From Pseudomonas yamanorum (GTDB lineage: Bacteria > Pseudomonadota > Gammaproteobacteria > Pseudomonadales > Pseudomonadaceae), in contig NZ_JACARE010000017.1 of the NCBI RefSeq assembly GCF_013386765.1, forward strand, positions 13,852 to 77,851: DNA of 64,000 nucleotides, read 5' to 3'. A program made the position numbers and the translations under genes. Within the stretch, counting starts at the first letter, position 1; the number at the start of each line of letters is the position of its first letter. Below the pieces are notes generated by a model. That model had not been told where the DNA came from. It ran no database searches and saw nothing but the letters and a program-made list of their open reading frames with translations. Shown here in pieces: positions 9,650 to 19,577 of the stretch.

Positions 9650-10362
9650 CCGTGGATTGGCAGGGCGCCTGGGCTGCGGTGATTCATCATCCCCTGTTCG
9701 GCATCGGCATCACCCTCGGCGCCTATCAACTGGTGCTGGCCGGTTTCGAGAAAACCCGCTGGATCTTCCTGCAACCGGTGCTGGTGTCGATGCTGCTGGT
9801 GATCGGCGTGCTGCTCGGTTGTGGCCTGACCTACGTCGAGTACCGCAAGAGCACCGAGATCATGAGCATCCTGCTGGGGCCGGCGACGGTAGCCCTGGCG
9901 GTGCCGCTTTACCTGAATCTGCGACGGATTCGCCAATTGTTCTGGCCGATTTTTACTACGCTGGTGATAGGTGGCGTATTGGCCACCGGCTTGTGCGTGC
10001 TGTTGGGCTGGTGGTTTGGCGCGGAACACATGATGCTGATGACCATGGCGCCCAAGTCTGTAACCTCGCCGATCGCGATGCTGGTGGCTGAGCAGATCGG
10101 TGGCGTGGCCGCCTTGGCGGCGGTGTTTGTGCTGATCACCGGGGTGATCGGCGCGATGATCGGGCCGGCGTATTTGTCGCGCCTGGGCGTACACAGCCCC
10201 GAGGCGCGGGGCATGGCCCTGGGCATGACCGCCCACGCCGTGGGTACGTCGGTGGCCTTGCAGGAAAGCGAAGAGACCGGCGCCTTTGCCGCGCTGGCCA
10301 TGAGTCTGATGGGCGTGGCCACGGCGGTGTTCCTGCCGTTGGCCGTGTCGCTGGTTATTTAA
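9646..10362 (+). CDS. cidB: LrgB/CidB family membrane protein
   Basis: 238 residues with 7-8 hydrophobic segments. Conserved LrgB blocks are PATVALAVPLYLNL, PKSVTSPIAMLVAE and GMTAHAVGTSVALQE. It is the partner of the upstream CidA-like protein. Family members act in cell-lysis control or in export of C2/C3 compounds such as glycolate or pyruvate; which applies here is open. No LysR-type cidR gene is adjacent. Confidence 0.9.
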   Translation: MTVDWQGAWAAVIHHPLFGIGITLGAYQLVLAGFEKTRWIFLQPVLVSMLLVIGVLLGCGLTYVEYRKSTEIMSILLGPATVALAVPLYLNLRRIRQLFWPIFTTLVIGGVLATGLCVLLGWWFGAEHMMLMTMAPKSVTSPIAMLVAEQIGGVAALAAVFVLITGVIGAMIGPAYLSRLGVHSPEARGMALGMTAHAVGTSVALQESEETGAFAALAMSLMGVATAVFLPLAVSLVI

Positions 10363-10383
10363 GTCGGGTTTAAGGAAACCTTT

Positions 10384-10974
10384 ATGAGTCTGGCGCTTTT
10401 CCCGCTCAATACCGTGCTGTTTCCCGGGTGCACCCTCGACCTGCAACTGTTCGAGGCGCGCTACCTGGACATGATCAGCCGCTGCATGAAAAAGGGCGAA
10501 AGCTTTGGCGTGGTGTGCATTCTCGACGGCAAGGAGGTCGGGCTGGCACCGGATGGTTATGCGTTGATTGGCTGCGAAGCGCTGATCCGTGACTTCAAGC
10601 AGCAGGACAATGGACTGCTGGGGATTCGGGTCGAGGGTGGCCGGCGTTTTCGCGTGCGTGACACCGGTGTGCAGAAGGACCAACTGTTGGTGGCCGAAGT
10701 GCAATGGCTTGACGAACACCCGGAGCAGCCCTTGGAAGAAGAAGACGCCGACTTGCTGGCGTTGCTCCACGCCCTGGCCGAGCACCCGATGGTGGCGTCC
10801 CTGGACATGGGCACCCACGCCGATGGCCAGCAAGCCTTGGGCAACCAACTGGCGTACCTGCTGCCCTTCACCGAAGCCGACAAGATCGACCTGTTGCAGC
10901 TCGATGACCCGCAGCAACGGCTGGATGCGATTCAGCTATTGCTGGATGAGCTGCAGGGCGAGCTGTTCACCTGA
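10384..10974 (+). CDS. Lon N-terminal (LON substrate-binding) domain protein
   Basis: 196 residues consisting only of a Lon protease N-terminal domain: MSLALFPLNTVLFPGCTLDLQLFEARYLDM is the classic PUA-like start, and there is no AAA+ or protease part. Cytoplasmic. Stand-alone LON proteins are common in gamma-proteobacteria with no assigned function; substrate recognition or an adaptor role is inferred from the domain. It lies 21 bases after cidB on the same strand, with TTTAAGGAAACC as ribosome site. Confidence 0.82.
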   Translation: MSLALFPLNTVLFPGCTLDLQLFEARYLDMISRCMKKGESFGVVCILDGKEVGLAPDGYALIGCEALIRDFKQQDNGLLGIRVEGGRRFRVRDTGVQKDQLLVAEVQWLDEHPEQPLEEEDADLLALLHALAEHPMVASLDMGTHADGQQALGNQLAYLLPFTEADKIDLLQLDDPQQRLDAIQLLLDELQGELFT

Positions 10975-11074
10975 TCAGAGAGTTTTCCGCTGCGATCTTC
11001 AGATTTTTCGTCGTTGTCCTGATCCCGTTGCCTGAAATAGTTGGCAATCACGTAACGATGATCAGGGGAAAAGG

Positions 11075-11281
11075 ATGATTCGGCTTTCGCAGGCAGAGCA
11101 GGTGGTATGGGATGCGTTTTTTATGGCCATCACCACGCAAATACTTCATTTGAACGACAGTCGCGGCGCGGAGTACATCGCCGAACGCGCCGCGGATATT
11201 GCTGACGAAATGCTTCTGGAGCGGCGCGAACGCAGTGTGGAACGCCGCGCTGCCCCATCGGATTGGCTGGGCCCTGCTTAG
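11075..11281 (+). CDS. small conserved hypothetical protein
   Basis: 68 residues with no recognised domain; a helical, charged stretch (AEYIAERAADIADEMLLERRERSVERR) fills the C-terminal half and there is no TM segment or signal. AGGGGAAAAGG directly precedes the ATG, supporting translation. Its stop overlaps the convergent DedA-PAP2 stop by four bases. Confidence 0.6.
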   Translation: MIRLSQAEQVVWDAFFMAITTQILHLNDSRGAEYIAERAADIADEMLLERRERSVERRAAPSDWLGPA

Positions 11282-12594
11282 TAGGCATACCTGAGAAGCG
11301 CGTGGGACGTGCCGGTAAACGCAATGAAGCCGAGCACCGCCCCACATACCGGCAATATCAACCACCAGACTTTCGGCGGCATCGGCGGCAACAGGCTGCG
11401 GTGCTGGCTGAAGTGCAGGCTGAAGGCGCATACCGTCATCGCCAGCAGGGTGCCCGCGAGGATGTCCGTGGGCCAGTGGGCGCCCAGGTACACCCGGGAC
11501 ACGGCGATGGTGGCGGCGGGGATGCAACCGAGCACCAGCCAGGTCAGGCGCAGGCGGGTAGGTTGACCGCGACCGGCCAGCACCGCCAACGCCAGGAAGA
11601 ACGCAAACGAACCGGACGCATGGCCACTGGGCATGCTGAAGCTGGTGAGCGGGTCGGTCAGCACTTCGGGGCGCATCCGCGCAAAAAACAGCTTGGTGCC
11701 GGTATTGATCAGCGCGGCGCCCAGCAGGGTGGCGCCGACAAAGATTGCCTGGCGCCATTGCCGCGCCACTACCAGCAGGCCCGTCAGCACCGCGCTGGCG
11801 ACGAACATCTTCTTGAACTCACCGAGCTGGGTCACCATCACCATCGCCCGGTCGATCGCCGGGCCGCGGTGTTCCTGCACCAGGGCCATCAGCCCCTGGT
11901 CAAAGTCGTTCAGGTAGGGATAGCCGATAAACAGCGCAATCAACAGTGTGCCGCCGATACAACCCATCCACAGGGTGGCGCGCCGGTGACCGCGCAGGCT
12001 GCTGTTGAGGCTCACGCCGATCAGCACCGCAAGGCACGCGACGACAATCCCGGCCTCCGGCCAGAACCCTTCGGGCAACGGCAGGCGGAAGGCCGCGCCG
12101 GTGGCCCAGCCCGGCAGCAGATACGCCACCGACCAGCCCGCGCCGGCCAACAGGCTCACGGCGGCAAAACGCGGGAAGGGCATGTCGCACATGCCGGCGA
12201 CCATCGGCAGCATTGGCCGCAGCGGGCCAATGAAGCGTCCTACCAGCAGGCTGGCGATGCCGTACTTCTGGAAGTAAGTCTCGGCGCCGCTCATCCATTC
12301 AGGGTGATGCCGCAGGCCAGGAAGGCGCCGGATGTTCTGGTGGAAATGGCGACCAAGGAAGTAGGAAACAACATCGCCCAGTAGGCCGCCAAGGAAGCCC
12401 AGCAACAGGGTTTCCCCCAGGGACAACGCGCCGCTGCCGGCCAGTGCGGCGATGGCAAACAGCAACACCGTGCCAGGTACGATCAGGCCGGCAATAGCCA
12501 GGCACTCCACGCACGCCACGATAAACACCGCCACGGCCAGCCATTGCGGGTTCAGGGTCAGCCAGCCGGTAATGCCATCGAGCCATGGGCCCAT
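11278..12594 (-). CDS. DedA (SNARE-associated) - PAP2 phosphatase fusion membrane protein
   Basis: 438-residue inner-membrane protein. Residues about 10-200 are a DedA domain (GTVLLFAIAALAGSG...DVVSYFLGRHF...FIGPLRPMLPMVAG). Residues about 225-420 are a type 2 phosphatidic acid phosphatase with all three signature parts: KLFFARMRP, PSGH, and SRVYLGAHWPTD. DedA proteins flip phospholipid or undecaprenyl phosphate carriers, and PAP2 enzymes dephosphorylate lipid pyrophosphates, so recycling of undecaprenyl carrier or another lipid phosphate is a coherent inference. Start ATG 12594 has AGGAGTT upstream. Monocistronic. Confidence 0.87.
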   Translation of the reverse strand: MGPWLDGITGWLTLNPQWLAVAVFIVACVECLAIAGLIVPGTVLLFAIAALAGSGALSLGETLLLGFLGGLLGDVVSYFLGRHFHQNIRRLPGLRHHPEWMSGAETYFQKYGIASLLVGRFIGPLRPMLPMVAGMCDMPFPRFAAVSLLAGAGWSVAYLLPGWATGAAFRLPLPEGFWPEAGIVVACLAVLIGVSLNSSLRGHRRATLWMGCIGGTLLIALFIGYPYLNDFDQGLMALVQEHRGPAIDRAMVMVTQLGEFKKMFVASAVLTGLLVVARQWRQAIFVGATLLGAALINTGTKLFFARMRPEVLTDPLTSFSMPSGHASGSFAFFLALAVLAGRGQPTRLRLTWLVLGCIPAATIAVSRVYLGAHWPTDILAGTLLAMTVCAFSLHFSQHRSLLPPMPPKVWWLILPVCGAVLGFIAFTGTSHALLRYAY

Positions 12595-12623
12595 AAAAAC
12601 AACTCCTTTTTGTAGATCGTCCT

Positions 12624-12691
12624 TGTAGGGGGCCGGCTTGCCGGCGATGGCGTCCTTGAGTCCGCTATCGCCGGCAAGCCGGGCTCCTACA
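12624..12691. repeat. REP palindrome, TGTAGGGGGCCGGCTTGCCGG type
   Basis: Inverted arms of GGCCGGCTTGCCGGCGATGG and its near complement separated by about 20 bases. The core differs from the GCTTGCCTGCG family elsewhere in the window. It lies between two minus-strand genes. Confidence 0.75.
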
Positions 12692-12706
12692 GGTTTATGT
12701 AGGTTT

Positions 12707-13390
12707 TCAAATCAAAAAATAGTCGCGGCCTTCGACCTGGCCCCGGCGCAGCGGGTTCCGTGTGCAATACGGCGCATAGCCGGCATCGACGAAGCGGTAC
12801 ATCAGGTGTTCATCGCGACCGCCGGGAATGCCCAGGCGGGTGGTCTGGATAACCTGGCCGGGCGCCAGGCCTACGTCTTCGACGTACAGCAACTCTTGAT
12901 CAAAGCGCTTGGCGTCCCACATCGGCACCTTCAAACCCAGGGCCTTGCACAGCAAGGTCTGGCCGGCACACAGCTTTTGCGAGGCGCGTGGCCTGCCGCT
13001 GGCGTCCGGGTTGTTCAACAGCATCTGCGCCAGGCTGGCCGGGCCGGACACTTCATCGACCCATGGATAGGCCGATTTGATCAGCACCGCATTTCCCGGG
13101 CCGTGAGCGCTGAAGTTCAGCGAGTCACCGCCGCGGGCGTAGTACATATAGATGTGGCCGCCGTCCAGAAACAAAGCCTTACGCTTTTCTGTGTAGCCCA
13201 GCGACGCGTGGCTGCCCTTTTCGGCGAGGTAATAGGCTTCGGTTTCAATAATTCGCGCTGACAGCCACAAATCGCCGACGCGATGGCGAATGATTTTTCC
13301 GAGCAATTCCCGCGCGAGTAATTGCGCGTCACGGTCGAAAAAGCCGTCGGGCAGGGCGTTGGCGGGGATCAGCGGAGCAAAACTGGACAT
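12707..13390 (-). CDS. DNA-3-methyladenine glycosylase (AAG/MPG type)
   Basis: 227-residue base-excision repair enzyme removing alkylated purines. AAG motifs seen: ARELLGKIIRH, RIIETEAYYL (with the catalytic Glu), GSHASLGYTEKRKALF, and HIYMYYARGGDSLNF. I use the ATG at 13390; an in-frame TTG at 13399 adds three residues. The ribosome site is weak. Divergent from proA. Confidence 0.86.
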   Translation of the reverse strand: MSSFAPLIPANALPDGFFDRDAQLLARELLGKIIRHRVGDLWLSARIIETEAYYLAEKGSHASLGYTEKRKALFLDGGHIYMYYARGGDSLNFSAHGPGNAVLIKSAYPWVDEVSGPASLAQMLLNNPDASGRPRASQKLCAGQTLLCKALGLKVPMWDAKRFDQELLYVEDVGLAPGQVIQTTRLGIPGGRDEHLMYRFVDAGYAPYCTRNPLRRGQVEGRDYFLI

Positions 13391-13524
13391 GGCGATCAAA
13401 GGTGACAGGGCTAAATGTGACAGGATGATAACAACTCCAGCCTTAATTCCCGCTGAACGTCAGGTTTTTACAGTTCATTTCGACCATCCGCCCCTCACCG
13501 CTGTCCGTAGGACGGCGTCACAGC

Positions 13525-13530
13525 TATAAT
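13525..13530 (+). promoter_or_regulatory. candidate -10 box of proA
   Basis: TATAAT 37 bases upstream of the proA ATG, in the divergent gap with the glycosylase gene. No good -35 at 17 bases, so only the -10 is supported. Confidence 0.35.
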
Positions 13531-13566
13531 CTGCCGCTTTCCTCTTTGCCAAGACCCCACCAGACC

Positions 13567-14832
13567 ATGACTGAGTCCGTTCTTGACTACATGACCCGCC
13601 TGGGTCGCGCTGCCCGTCAGGCCTCGCGGTTGATCGCCCGTGCGAGCACCGCGCAGAAGAACCGCGCCTTGCTGGCGGCCGCCGACGCTCTGGATGCTTC
13701 GCGCTCCGAGCTCAGCGCGGCCAACGAACAGGATTTGGCCAACGGCCGGGCCAATGGTCTGGAGCCGGCGTTGCTGGATCGCCTGGCGCTGACGCCGGCC
13801 CGTATCGACGACATGATCGAAGGTTTGCGTCAGGTGGCCAAGCTGCCTGACCCCATCGGTGAAATCCGCGATATGCGCTACCTGCCGTCGGGCATTCAAG
13901 TCGGCAAGATGCGCGTGCCCCTGGGCGTGATCGGCATCATCTATGAGTCGCGTCCAAACGTGACCATCGACGCCGCGAGCCTGTGCCTCAAGTCCGGCAA
14001 CGCTACCATCCTGCGGGGCGGTTCCGAGGCGATCAATTCCAACCGCGCCATTGCCGCGTGCATTCAGCAGGGCCTGGCCGTGGCCGAACTGCCGGCCGAA
14101 GTGGTGCAAGTGGTGGAAACCACCGACCGCGCCGCCGTTGGCGCGCTGATCACCATGCCGGAGTTCGTCGACGTGATCGTGCCGCGCGGCGGCAAGAGCC
14201 TGATCGAGCGCGTGAGCCGCGATGCCAAGGTGCCAGTTATCAAGCACCTGGATGGCGTCTGCCACGTGTTCATCGACGTCGCCGCTGACCTCGACAAGGC
14301 GATCCGCATTGCCGACAACGCCAAGACTCATCGCTACGCCCCGTGCAACACCATGGAAACCCTGCTGGTGCACGCCGGCATTGCCGAGCGCGTGCTGCCG
14401 CCGCTGGCTGCCATCTACCGCGACAAGGGCGTCGAGCTGCGCGGTTGCGAACGTACCCGGGCGATCCTCGGCAGCGACGTGATCGAAGCCACCGAGCAGG
14501 ATTGGTACACCGAGTACACGGCGCCGATCCTGTCGATCCGCATTGTCGACGACCTGGACCAGGCCATCGACCACATCAATAAATACGGCTCCAGGCACAC
14601 CGACGCCATTGTCACCGAGCATTTCAGCGATGCCCGGCGTTTCCTCAACGAAGTGGATTCCGCTTCGGTAATGGTCAACGCCTCGACGCGCTTTGCCGAC
14701 GGCTTCGAATATGGCCTGGGGGCGGAGATCGGTATCTCCACCGACAAGCTCCACGCACGCGGCCCGGTTGGCCTGGAAGGGCTGACCAGCGAGAAGTACG
14801 TGGTCTTCGGTGACGGTCATGTGCGCACTTGA
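13567..14832 (+). CDS. proA: gamma-glutamyl phosphate reductase
   Basis: Reduces gamma-glutamyl phosphate to glutamate semialdehyde with NADPH, the second step of proline synthesis. 421 residues, the usual length. Catalytic Cys is in [41 protein letters not shown] and [11 protein letters not shown] are diagnostic. Start ATG 13567. The stop overlaps the nadD ATG by one base. The partner proB is not in the window. Confidence 0.96.
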   Translation: MTESVLDYMTRLGRAARQASRLIARASTAQKNRALLAAADALDASRSELSAANEQDLANGRANGLEPALLDRLALTPARIDDMIEGLRQVAKLPDPIGEIRDMRYLPSGIQVGKMRVPLGVIGIIYESRPNVTIDAASLCLKSGNATILRGGSEAINSNRAIAACIQQGLAVAELPAEVVQVVETTDRAAVGALITMPEFVDVIVPRGGKSLIERVSRDAKVPVIKHLDGVCHVFIDVAADLDKAIRIADNAKTHRYAPCNTMETLLVHAGIAERVLPPLAAIYRDKGVELRGCERTRAILGSDVIEATEQDWYTEYTAPILSIRIVDDLDQAIDHINKYGSRHTDAIVTEHFSDARRFLNEVDSASVMVNASTRFADGFEYGLGAEIGISTDKLHARGPVGLEGLTSEKYVVFGDGHVRT

Positions 14833-15476
14833 TGGGTAAACGCATCGGGCTGCTCGGCGGTACCTTCGACCCCGTGCACATCGGCCATTTGCGCAGCGCC
14901 CTGGAAGTCGCGGACGCCCTCGGGCTGGATGAGCTGCGCCTGGTGCCGAATGCCCGGCCGCCCCATCGCGACACGCCGCAGGTGTCTGCGCAGCAGCGCC
15001 TGGAGATGGTCCGTCTCGCTGTGGACGGCATTGCACCGCTGGTGGTGGACGACCGCGAACTCAAACGCGACAAACCGTCCTACACTGTCGACACCCTGGA
15101 ACTGATGCGGGCCGAGTTGGCCGCGGATGACCAGTTATTTCTACTTTTGGGCTGGGACGCGTTTTGCGGCCTGCCCACTTGGCACCGCTGGGAAGAGTTG
15201 CTCCAGCATTGCCACATCCTGGTGCTGCAACGCCCGGATGCCGACGCAGAATCGCCGGATGCCTTGCGCAACCTGCTGGCAGCGCGGTCGGTAAGTGACC
15301 CTTTGGCCCTGACCGGGCCGAGCGGGAATATTGCATTCGTCTGGCAAACCCCGCTTGCGGTGTCTGCCACCCAGATCCGTCAACTGCTGGCCAGCGGGAA
15401 GTCGGTACGTTTCCTGGTGCCTGACGCGGTCCTGGCCTACATCGATGCGCACGGGCTTTACCGTGCGTCGAACTGA
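14832..15476 (+). CDS. nadD: nicotinate-nucleotide adenylyltransferase
   Basis: Adds AMP from ATP to nicotinic acid mononucleotide in NAD synthesis. 214 residues. The nucleotidyltransferase motif [15 protein letters not shown] is at residues 8-22 and [23 protein letters not shown] gives the C-terminal ISSTxIR-type motif. Coupled to proA and followed by rsfS, the usual nadD-rsfS-rlmH order. Confidence 0.95.
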   Translation: MGKRIGLLGGTFDPVHIGHLRSALEVADALGLDELRLVPNARPPHRDTPQVSAQQRLEMVRLAVDGIAPLVVDDRELKRDKPSYTVDTLELMRAELAADDQLFLLLGWDAFCGLPTWHRWEELLQHCHILVLQRPDADAESPDALRNLLAARSVSDPLALTGPSGNIAFVWQTPLAVSATQIRQLLASGKSVRFLVPDAVLAYIDAHGLYRASN

Positions 15477-15545
15477 AAAGGCGCGCTTGAACGCACGAAC
15501 AGTCGTGCAGCGAGCGCCCGAACATACGAGCAAAACGAGTTTTAT

Positions 15546-16040
15546 ATGACGAACAAAGACGTAAGCAAAGTTAAGCGCAAAGGCACGTTCAAGAGCGCTC
15601 CTCTGCCAGTAGAAGCCCACACCGGCCCTGAGCTGGCTGGCGAAGAGCTGGTCAAGGTTGCCGTGGCTGCCCTGGAAGACGTGAAGGCCCAGGACATCCA
15701 GGTCCTGGACGTGCGCGACAAGCAGAGCATCACCGACTTCATGATCATCGCCACCGGTACCTCCAACCGCCAGATCGGCGCGATGCTGGACAAGGTTCGC
15801 GAAGCGGTCAAAGCCCAGGGCGTCAAGCCATTGGGTGAAGAAGGCAAGGGCGACAGCGACTGGGTTCTGTTGGACATGGACGACGTGATCGTTCACATGA
15901 TGACCAGCAACGCCCGTCAGTTCTACGACCTGGAGCGTCTGTGGAAAGGCGCCGAGCAGAGCCGTGCCGCTGATGGCAAGCACCACAGCCCTGAAGTTGG
16001 CCACGCGCACTTCGACAAGCTCAATAAAGACCAGGAATAA
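15546..16040 (+). CDS. rsfS: ribosomal silencing factor RsfS
   Basis: Binds ribosomal protein L14 and blocks subunit joining during starvation. 164 residues: a basic, poorly conserved N-terminal tail of about 35 residues, then the RsfS domain with LEDVKAQDIQVLDV, SITDFMIIATGTSNRQ and DDVIVHMM. The ATG at 15546 lies close to the nadD end; a shorter start is possible because the tail is dispensable in the family. Upstream of rlmH in an operon. Confidence 0.92.
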   Translation: MTNKDVSKVKRKGTFKSAPLPVEAHTGPELAGEELVKVAVAALEDVKAQDIQVLDVRDKQSITDFMIIATGTSNRQIGAMLDKVREAVKAQGVKPLGEEGKGDSDWVLLDMDDVIVHMMTSNARQFYDLERLWKGAEQSRAADGKHHSPEVGHAHFDKLNKDQE

Positions 16041-16049
16041 GGAACGGCT

Positions 16050-16517
16050 GTGCGCCTGCGTCTGATCGCTGTCGGTTCACGCATGCCCAAGTGGGTGGAA
16101 GAAGGCTGGCATGAATATGCCAAGCGCCTGCCATCCGAATTGGCGCTTGAATTGGTGGAAATACCGCTCAACACCCGGGGCAAGAATGCCGACGTGGCGC
16201 GCTTTATCCGTCAGGAAGGCGAAGCCATGTTGGCCAAGGTCGGGCCCAACGAGCGGATCGTGACCCTCGAAGTGCACGGCAAGCCCTGGAGCACCGAGCA
16301 GTTGGCGGTGGAACTGGATCGCTGGCGCCTGGATTCGCGCACGGTCAACTTCATGGTCGGCGGCCCCGAAGGGCTGGCGCCGGAAGTGTGCGCGCGGGCG
16401 GACCAGCGCTGGTCGCTGTCGCCCCTGACACTGCCGCACCCGTTGGTAAGAATCCTGATCGGTGAACAGCTGTATCGCGCCTGGACAGTTCTGTCCGGGC
16501 ACCCTTACCACAAATAA
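16050..16517 (+). CDS. rlmH: 23S rRNA pseudouridine-1915 N3-methyltransferase
   Basis: SPOUT-class enzyme methylating pseudouridine 1915 of 23S rRNA in the 70S ribosome. 155 residues, the exact family length. SAM-site glycine loop VGGPEGL and the C-terminal knot [24 protein letters not shown], ending in HPYHK. Start is GTG at 16050 after TAAGGAAC, 9 bases beyond the rsfS stop. Confidence 0.95.
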   Translation: MRLRLIAVGSRMPKWVEEGWHEYAKRLPSELALELVEIPLNTRGKNADVARFIRQEGEAMLAKVGPNERIVTLEVHGKPWSTEQLAVELDRWRLDSRTVNFMVGGPEGLAPEVCARADQRWSLSPLTLPHPLVRILIGEQLYRAWTVLSGHPYHK

Positions 16518-16532
16518 TCTGCGCCCTGCCTG

Positions 16533-18431
16533 ATGACCCAGCCGATCCGCATCAAGGACCACGAGAAAGACGCACGTCTTGTACGCGCGCGGGTGGTGTT
16601 CGGCGCGATTTTGGTGGTGGTACTGCTGGGCGTGTTGATTGCCCGCCTGTATTTCCTGCAAGTGATCCAGTACGACTATCACTCCACGCTGTCGGAAAAC
16701 AACCGGGTGCACGTGCAGCCGATTCCGCCGACCCGTGGGCTGATTTTCGACCGCAATGGCGTGGTGGTAGCGGATAACCGGCCCAGCTTCAGCCTGAGCA
16801 TGACCCGTGAACGTTCCGGCGACTGGCAGCAAATCCTCGATGTAATCGTCGAAGTGCTGCAACTGACGCCGGAAGACCGGGTGATCTTCGAAAAACGCAT
16901 GAAGCAGGGTCGCCGGCCATTCGAGCCGGTGCCGATCCTGTTCGAGCTGACCGAAGAGCAGATCGCCCGGATCGCGGTGAACCAGTTCCGGCTGCCGGGT
17001 GTGGAAGTGGTGGCGCAGCTGGTGCGTCACTACCCGCAAGGGGCGCACTTCGCGCATTCGGTGGGCTACATGGGCCGGATCAACGAGAAAGAGCTGAAGA
17101 CCCTCGACCCGGTCAACTACAGCGGCACCCACCATATCGGCAAGACCGGCATCGAGCGTTTCTACGAGCCGGAACTGCACGGGCAGGTGGGTTACGAGGA
17201 AGTCGAGACCAACGCCCGTGGCCGTGTATTGCGGGTGCTCAAGCGCACCGACCCGGTGCCCGGCAAGGACATCGTGCTGAGCCTGGACATCAAGTTGCAG
17301 GAAGCGGCGGAGATGGCCCTGGGCGGTCGCCGGGGTGCCGTGGTAGCGCTGGACCCAAGCACTGGCGAAGTGCTGGCGATGGTCAGCCAGCCAAGTTTTG
17401 ACCCGAACCTGTTTGTCACCGGGATCAGCTTCAAGGCCTATGCCGAGTTGCGTGATTCCATTGACCGGCCGTTGTTCAACCGCGTGCTGCGCGGCCTGTA
17501 TCCGCCGGGCTCGACCATCAAGCCAGCGGTGGCGATTGCCGGCCTGGATTCCGGTGTGGTCACGGCGTCGAGCCGCGTGTTTGACCCCGGTTACTACATG
17601 CTGCCCAACTACGATCACAAATACCGTAACTGGAACCGCACCGGCGACGGCTATGTGGACCTGGACACGGCGATCATGCGTTCCAATGACACCTACTTCT
17701 ATGACCTGGCCCACAAGCTGGGGATTGATCGGCTGTCGGCCTACATGGGCAAGTTCGGCCTCGGTCAGAAAGTCTCCCTGGACATGTTCGAAGAATCTCC
17801 GGGCCTGATGCCTTCCCGTGAATGGAAGCGTGCGACCCGCCGCCAGGCCTGGTTCCCGGGCGAAACCCTGATCCTGGGGATCGGCCAGGGTTATATGCAG
17901 GCCACGCCGCTGCAACTGGCCCAGGCCACTGCGCTGGTGGCCAACAAAGGTGTGTGGAACCGTCCGCATCTGGCCAAGACCATCGAGGGCGAACGCCCGC
18001 TGGATGAAAACCCGATTCCCGACATTGTGCTGCGCGACCCGTCCGACTGGACCAAGGTTAACCACGGCATGCAGCAAGTGATGCACGGCGCCCGGGGTAC
18101 AGCGCGTAAAGCGGCAGTGGGCGCGCAGTACCGGATTGCCGGCAAGAGCGGTACGGCCCAGGTGGTCGCGATCAAGCAGGGCGAGAAATACGACCGCTCC
18201 AAAGTTCAGGAACGTCACCGTGACCACGCCTTGTTCGTAGGCTTTGCCCCGGCCGACAACCCGAAAATCGTCGTGGCGGTGATGGTCGAGAACGGCGAGT
18301 CCGGCTCCGGCGTGGCCGCGCCCGTGGTGCGCCAGGTGATGGACGCCTGGCTGTTGGCCGACGACGGCAGGCTCAAGCCCGAATATGGCGGCCCCCCTTC
18401 AAGCACCGAGGTTACGGCCAGTGAAGAGTAA
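16533..18431 (+). CDS. mrdA: penicillin-binding protein 2 (elongasome transpeptidase)
   Basis: Crosslinks lateral-wall peptidoglycan with RodA in the elongation complex. 632 residues: cytoplasmic tail, one TM helix (about 21-43), pedestal domain, transpeptidase domain. Active-site motifs: S327-T-I-K330, S384-N-D and K538-S-G-T. Periplasmic domain anchored to the inner membrane. The stop overlaps the proposed rodA GTG, so production of the pair is coupled. Confidence 0.95.
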   Translation: MTQPIRIKDHEKDARLVRARVVFGAILVVVLLGVLIARLYFLQVIQYDYHSTLSENNRVHVQPIPPTRGLIFDRNGVVVADNRPSFSLSMTRERSGDWQQILDVIVEVLQLTPEDRVIFEKRMKQGRRPFEPVPILFELTEEQIARIAVNQFRLPGVEVVAQLVRHYPQGAHFAHSVGYMGRINEKELKTLDPVNYSGTHHIGKTGIERFYEPELHGQVGYEEVETNARGRVLRVLKRTDPVPGKDIVLSLDIKLQEAAEMALGGRRGAVVALDPSTGEVLAMVSQPSFDPNLFVTGISFKAYAELRDSIDRPLFNRVLRGLYPPGSTIKPAVAIAGLDSGVVTASSRVFDPGYYMLPNYDHKYRNWNRTGDGYVDLDTAIMRSNDTYFYDLAHKLGIDRLSAYMGKFGLGQKVSLDMFEESPGLMPSREWKRATRRQAWFPGETLILGIGQGYMQATPLQLAQATALVANKGVWNRPHLAKTIEGERPLDENPIPDIVLRDPSDWTKVNHGMQQVMHGARGTARKAAVGAQYRIAGKSGTAQVVAIKQGEKYDRSKVQERHRDHALFVGFAPADNPKIVVAVMVENGESGSGVAAPVVRQVMDAWLLADDGRLKPEYGGPPSSTEVTASEE

Positions 18432-19566
18432 TTTTGATCGCATCCTTTCCAGTGAGGATGTGATGCGCCGACGCGCCACCTTGCTGCAGCGTATGCACAT
18501 TGATGGGCCGTTGCTGATCCTGCTGCTGACCCTGGCGGCGGGCAGCCTGTTCGTCCTGTATTCGGCCAGTGGCAAGAACTGGGACCTGCTGATCAAGCAG
18601 GCGTCCTCGTTTGGCCTGGGCCTGTTGTCGATGGTGGTGATTGCCCAGCTGGAGCCGCGCTTCATGGCGCGATGGGTGCCGCTGGGTTACGTCGCCGGCG
18701 TGTTGCTGCTGGTGGTCGTGGACGTGATGGGCCACAACGCCATGGGCGCCACTCGCTGGATCAACATCCCGGGGGTGATTCGCTTCCAGCCGTCGGAATT
18801 CATGAAGATTTTGATGCCGGCGACCATCGCCTGGTACCTGTCAAAACGCACACTGCCGCCCCAGCTCAAGCACGTGGGCATCAGCCTGATATTGATTGGC
18901 GTGCCGTTTATCCTGATCGTGCGCCAGCCCGACCTCGGTACCTCGCTGCTGATCCTCGCGGGCGGCGCGTTCGTGCTGTTCATGGGCGGCCTGCGCTGGC
19001 GCTGGATCCTCAGCGTGCTGGCTGCAGCGGTGCCGGTGGCCGTGGCCATGTGGTTCTTTTTCATGCACGACTATCAGAAGCAGCGAATCCTCACGTTCCT
19101 CGACCCCGAGAGCGACCCGCTGGGCACCGGCTGGAACATCATCCAGTCGAAGGCGGCCATCGGTTCCGGCGGCGTATTCGGCAAGGGCTGGCTGCTGGGC
19201 ACCCAGTCGCACCTGGACTTTTTGCCGGAAAGCCACACCGACTTTATTATCGCGGTGATGGGCGAGGAGTTCGGCCTGGTAGGCATCTGCGCACTGTTGC
19301 TGATTTACTTGCTGCTGATCGGTCGCGGCCTGGTGATTACTGCCCAGGCGCAGACGCTGTTCGGCAAATTGCTTGCCGGCAGCCTAACAATGACGTTTTT
19401 TGTTTACGTTTTCGTCAACATCGGTATGGTCAGTGGCCTGTTGCCGGTGGTTGGGGTGCCGTTGCCGTTCATTAGCTACGGCGGAACTTCGCTGGTGACA
19501 TTGCTGTCAGCGTTTGGGGTTTTGATGTCGATCCATACCCATCGTAAGTGGATCGCACAGGTTTGA
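18421..19566 (+). CDS. rodA: rod shape-determining peptidoglycan polymerase RodA
   Basis: SEDS-family glycosyltransferase polymerising lipid II in the elongasome. About ten TM helices. RQPDLGTSLLILAGG, PESHTDFIIAVMGEEFGLVG and the C-terminal PLPFISYGGTSLVTLLSAFG are SEDS signatures. I take the GTG at 18421 (381 residues) overlapping mrdA; an ATG at 18463 with GAGGA upstream gives 367 residues and is an equally reasonable start. Confidence 0.94.
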   Translation: MKSNFDRILSSEDVMRRRATLLQRMHIDGPLLILLLTLAAGSLFVLYSASGKNWDLLIKQASSFGLGLLSMVVIAQLEPRFMARWVPLGYVAGVLLLVVVDVMGHNAMGATRWINIPGVIRFQPSEFMKILMPATIAWYLSKRTLPPQLKHVGISLILIGVPFILIVRQPDLGTSLLILAGGAFVLFMGGLRWRWILSVLAAAVPVAVAMWFFFMHDYQKQRILTFLDPESDPLGTGWNIIQSKAAIGSGGVFGKGWLLGTQSHLDFLPESHTDFIIAVMGEEFGLVGICALLLIYLLLIGRGLVITAQAQTLFGKLLAGSLTMTFFVYVFVNIGMVSGLLPVVGVPLPFISYGGTSLVTLLSAFGVLMSIHTHRKWIAQV

Positions 19567-19577
19567 ATAAGGTGAAG

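Noticed and set aside
16077..18227. 716-codon open frame on the minus strand opposite rlmH and mrdA
   Set aside because: Same shadow effect; it spans two well-defined genes and has no recognisable protein features.
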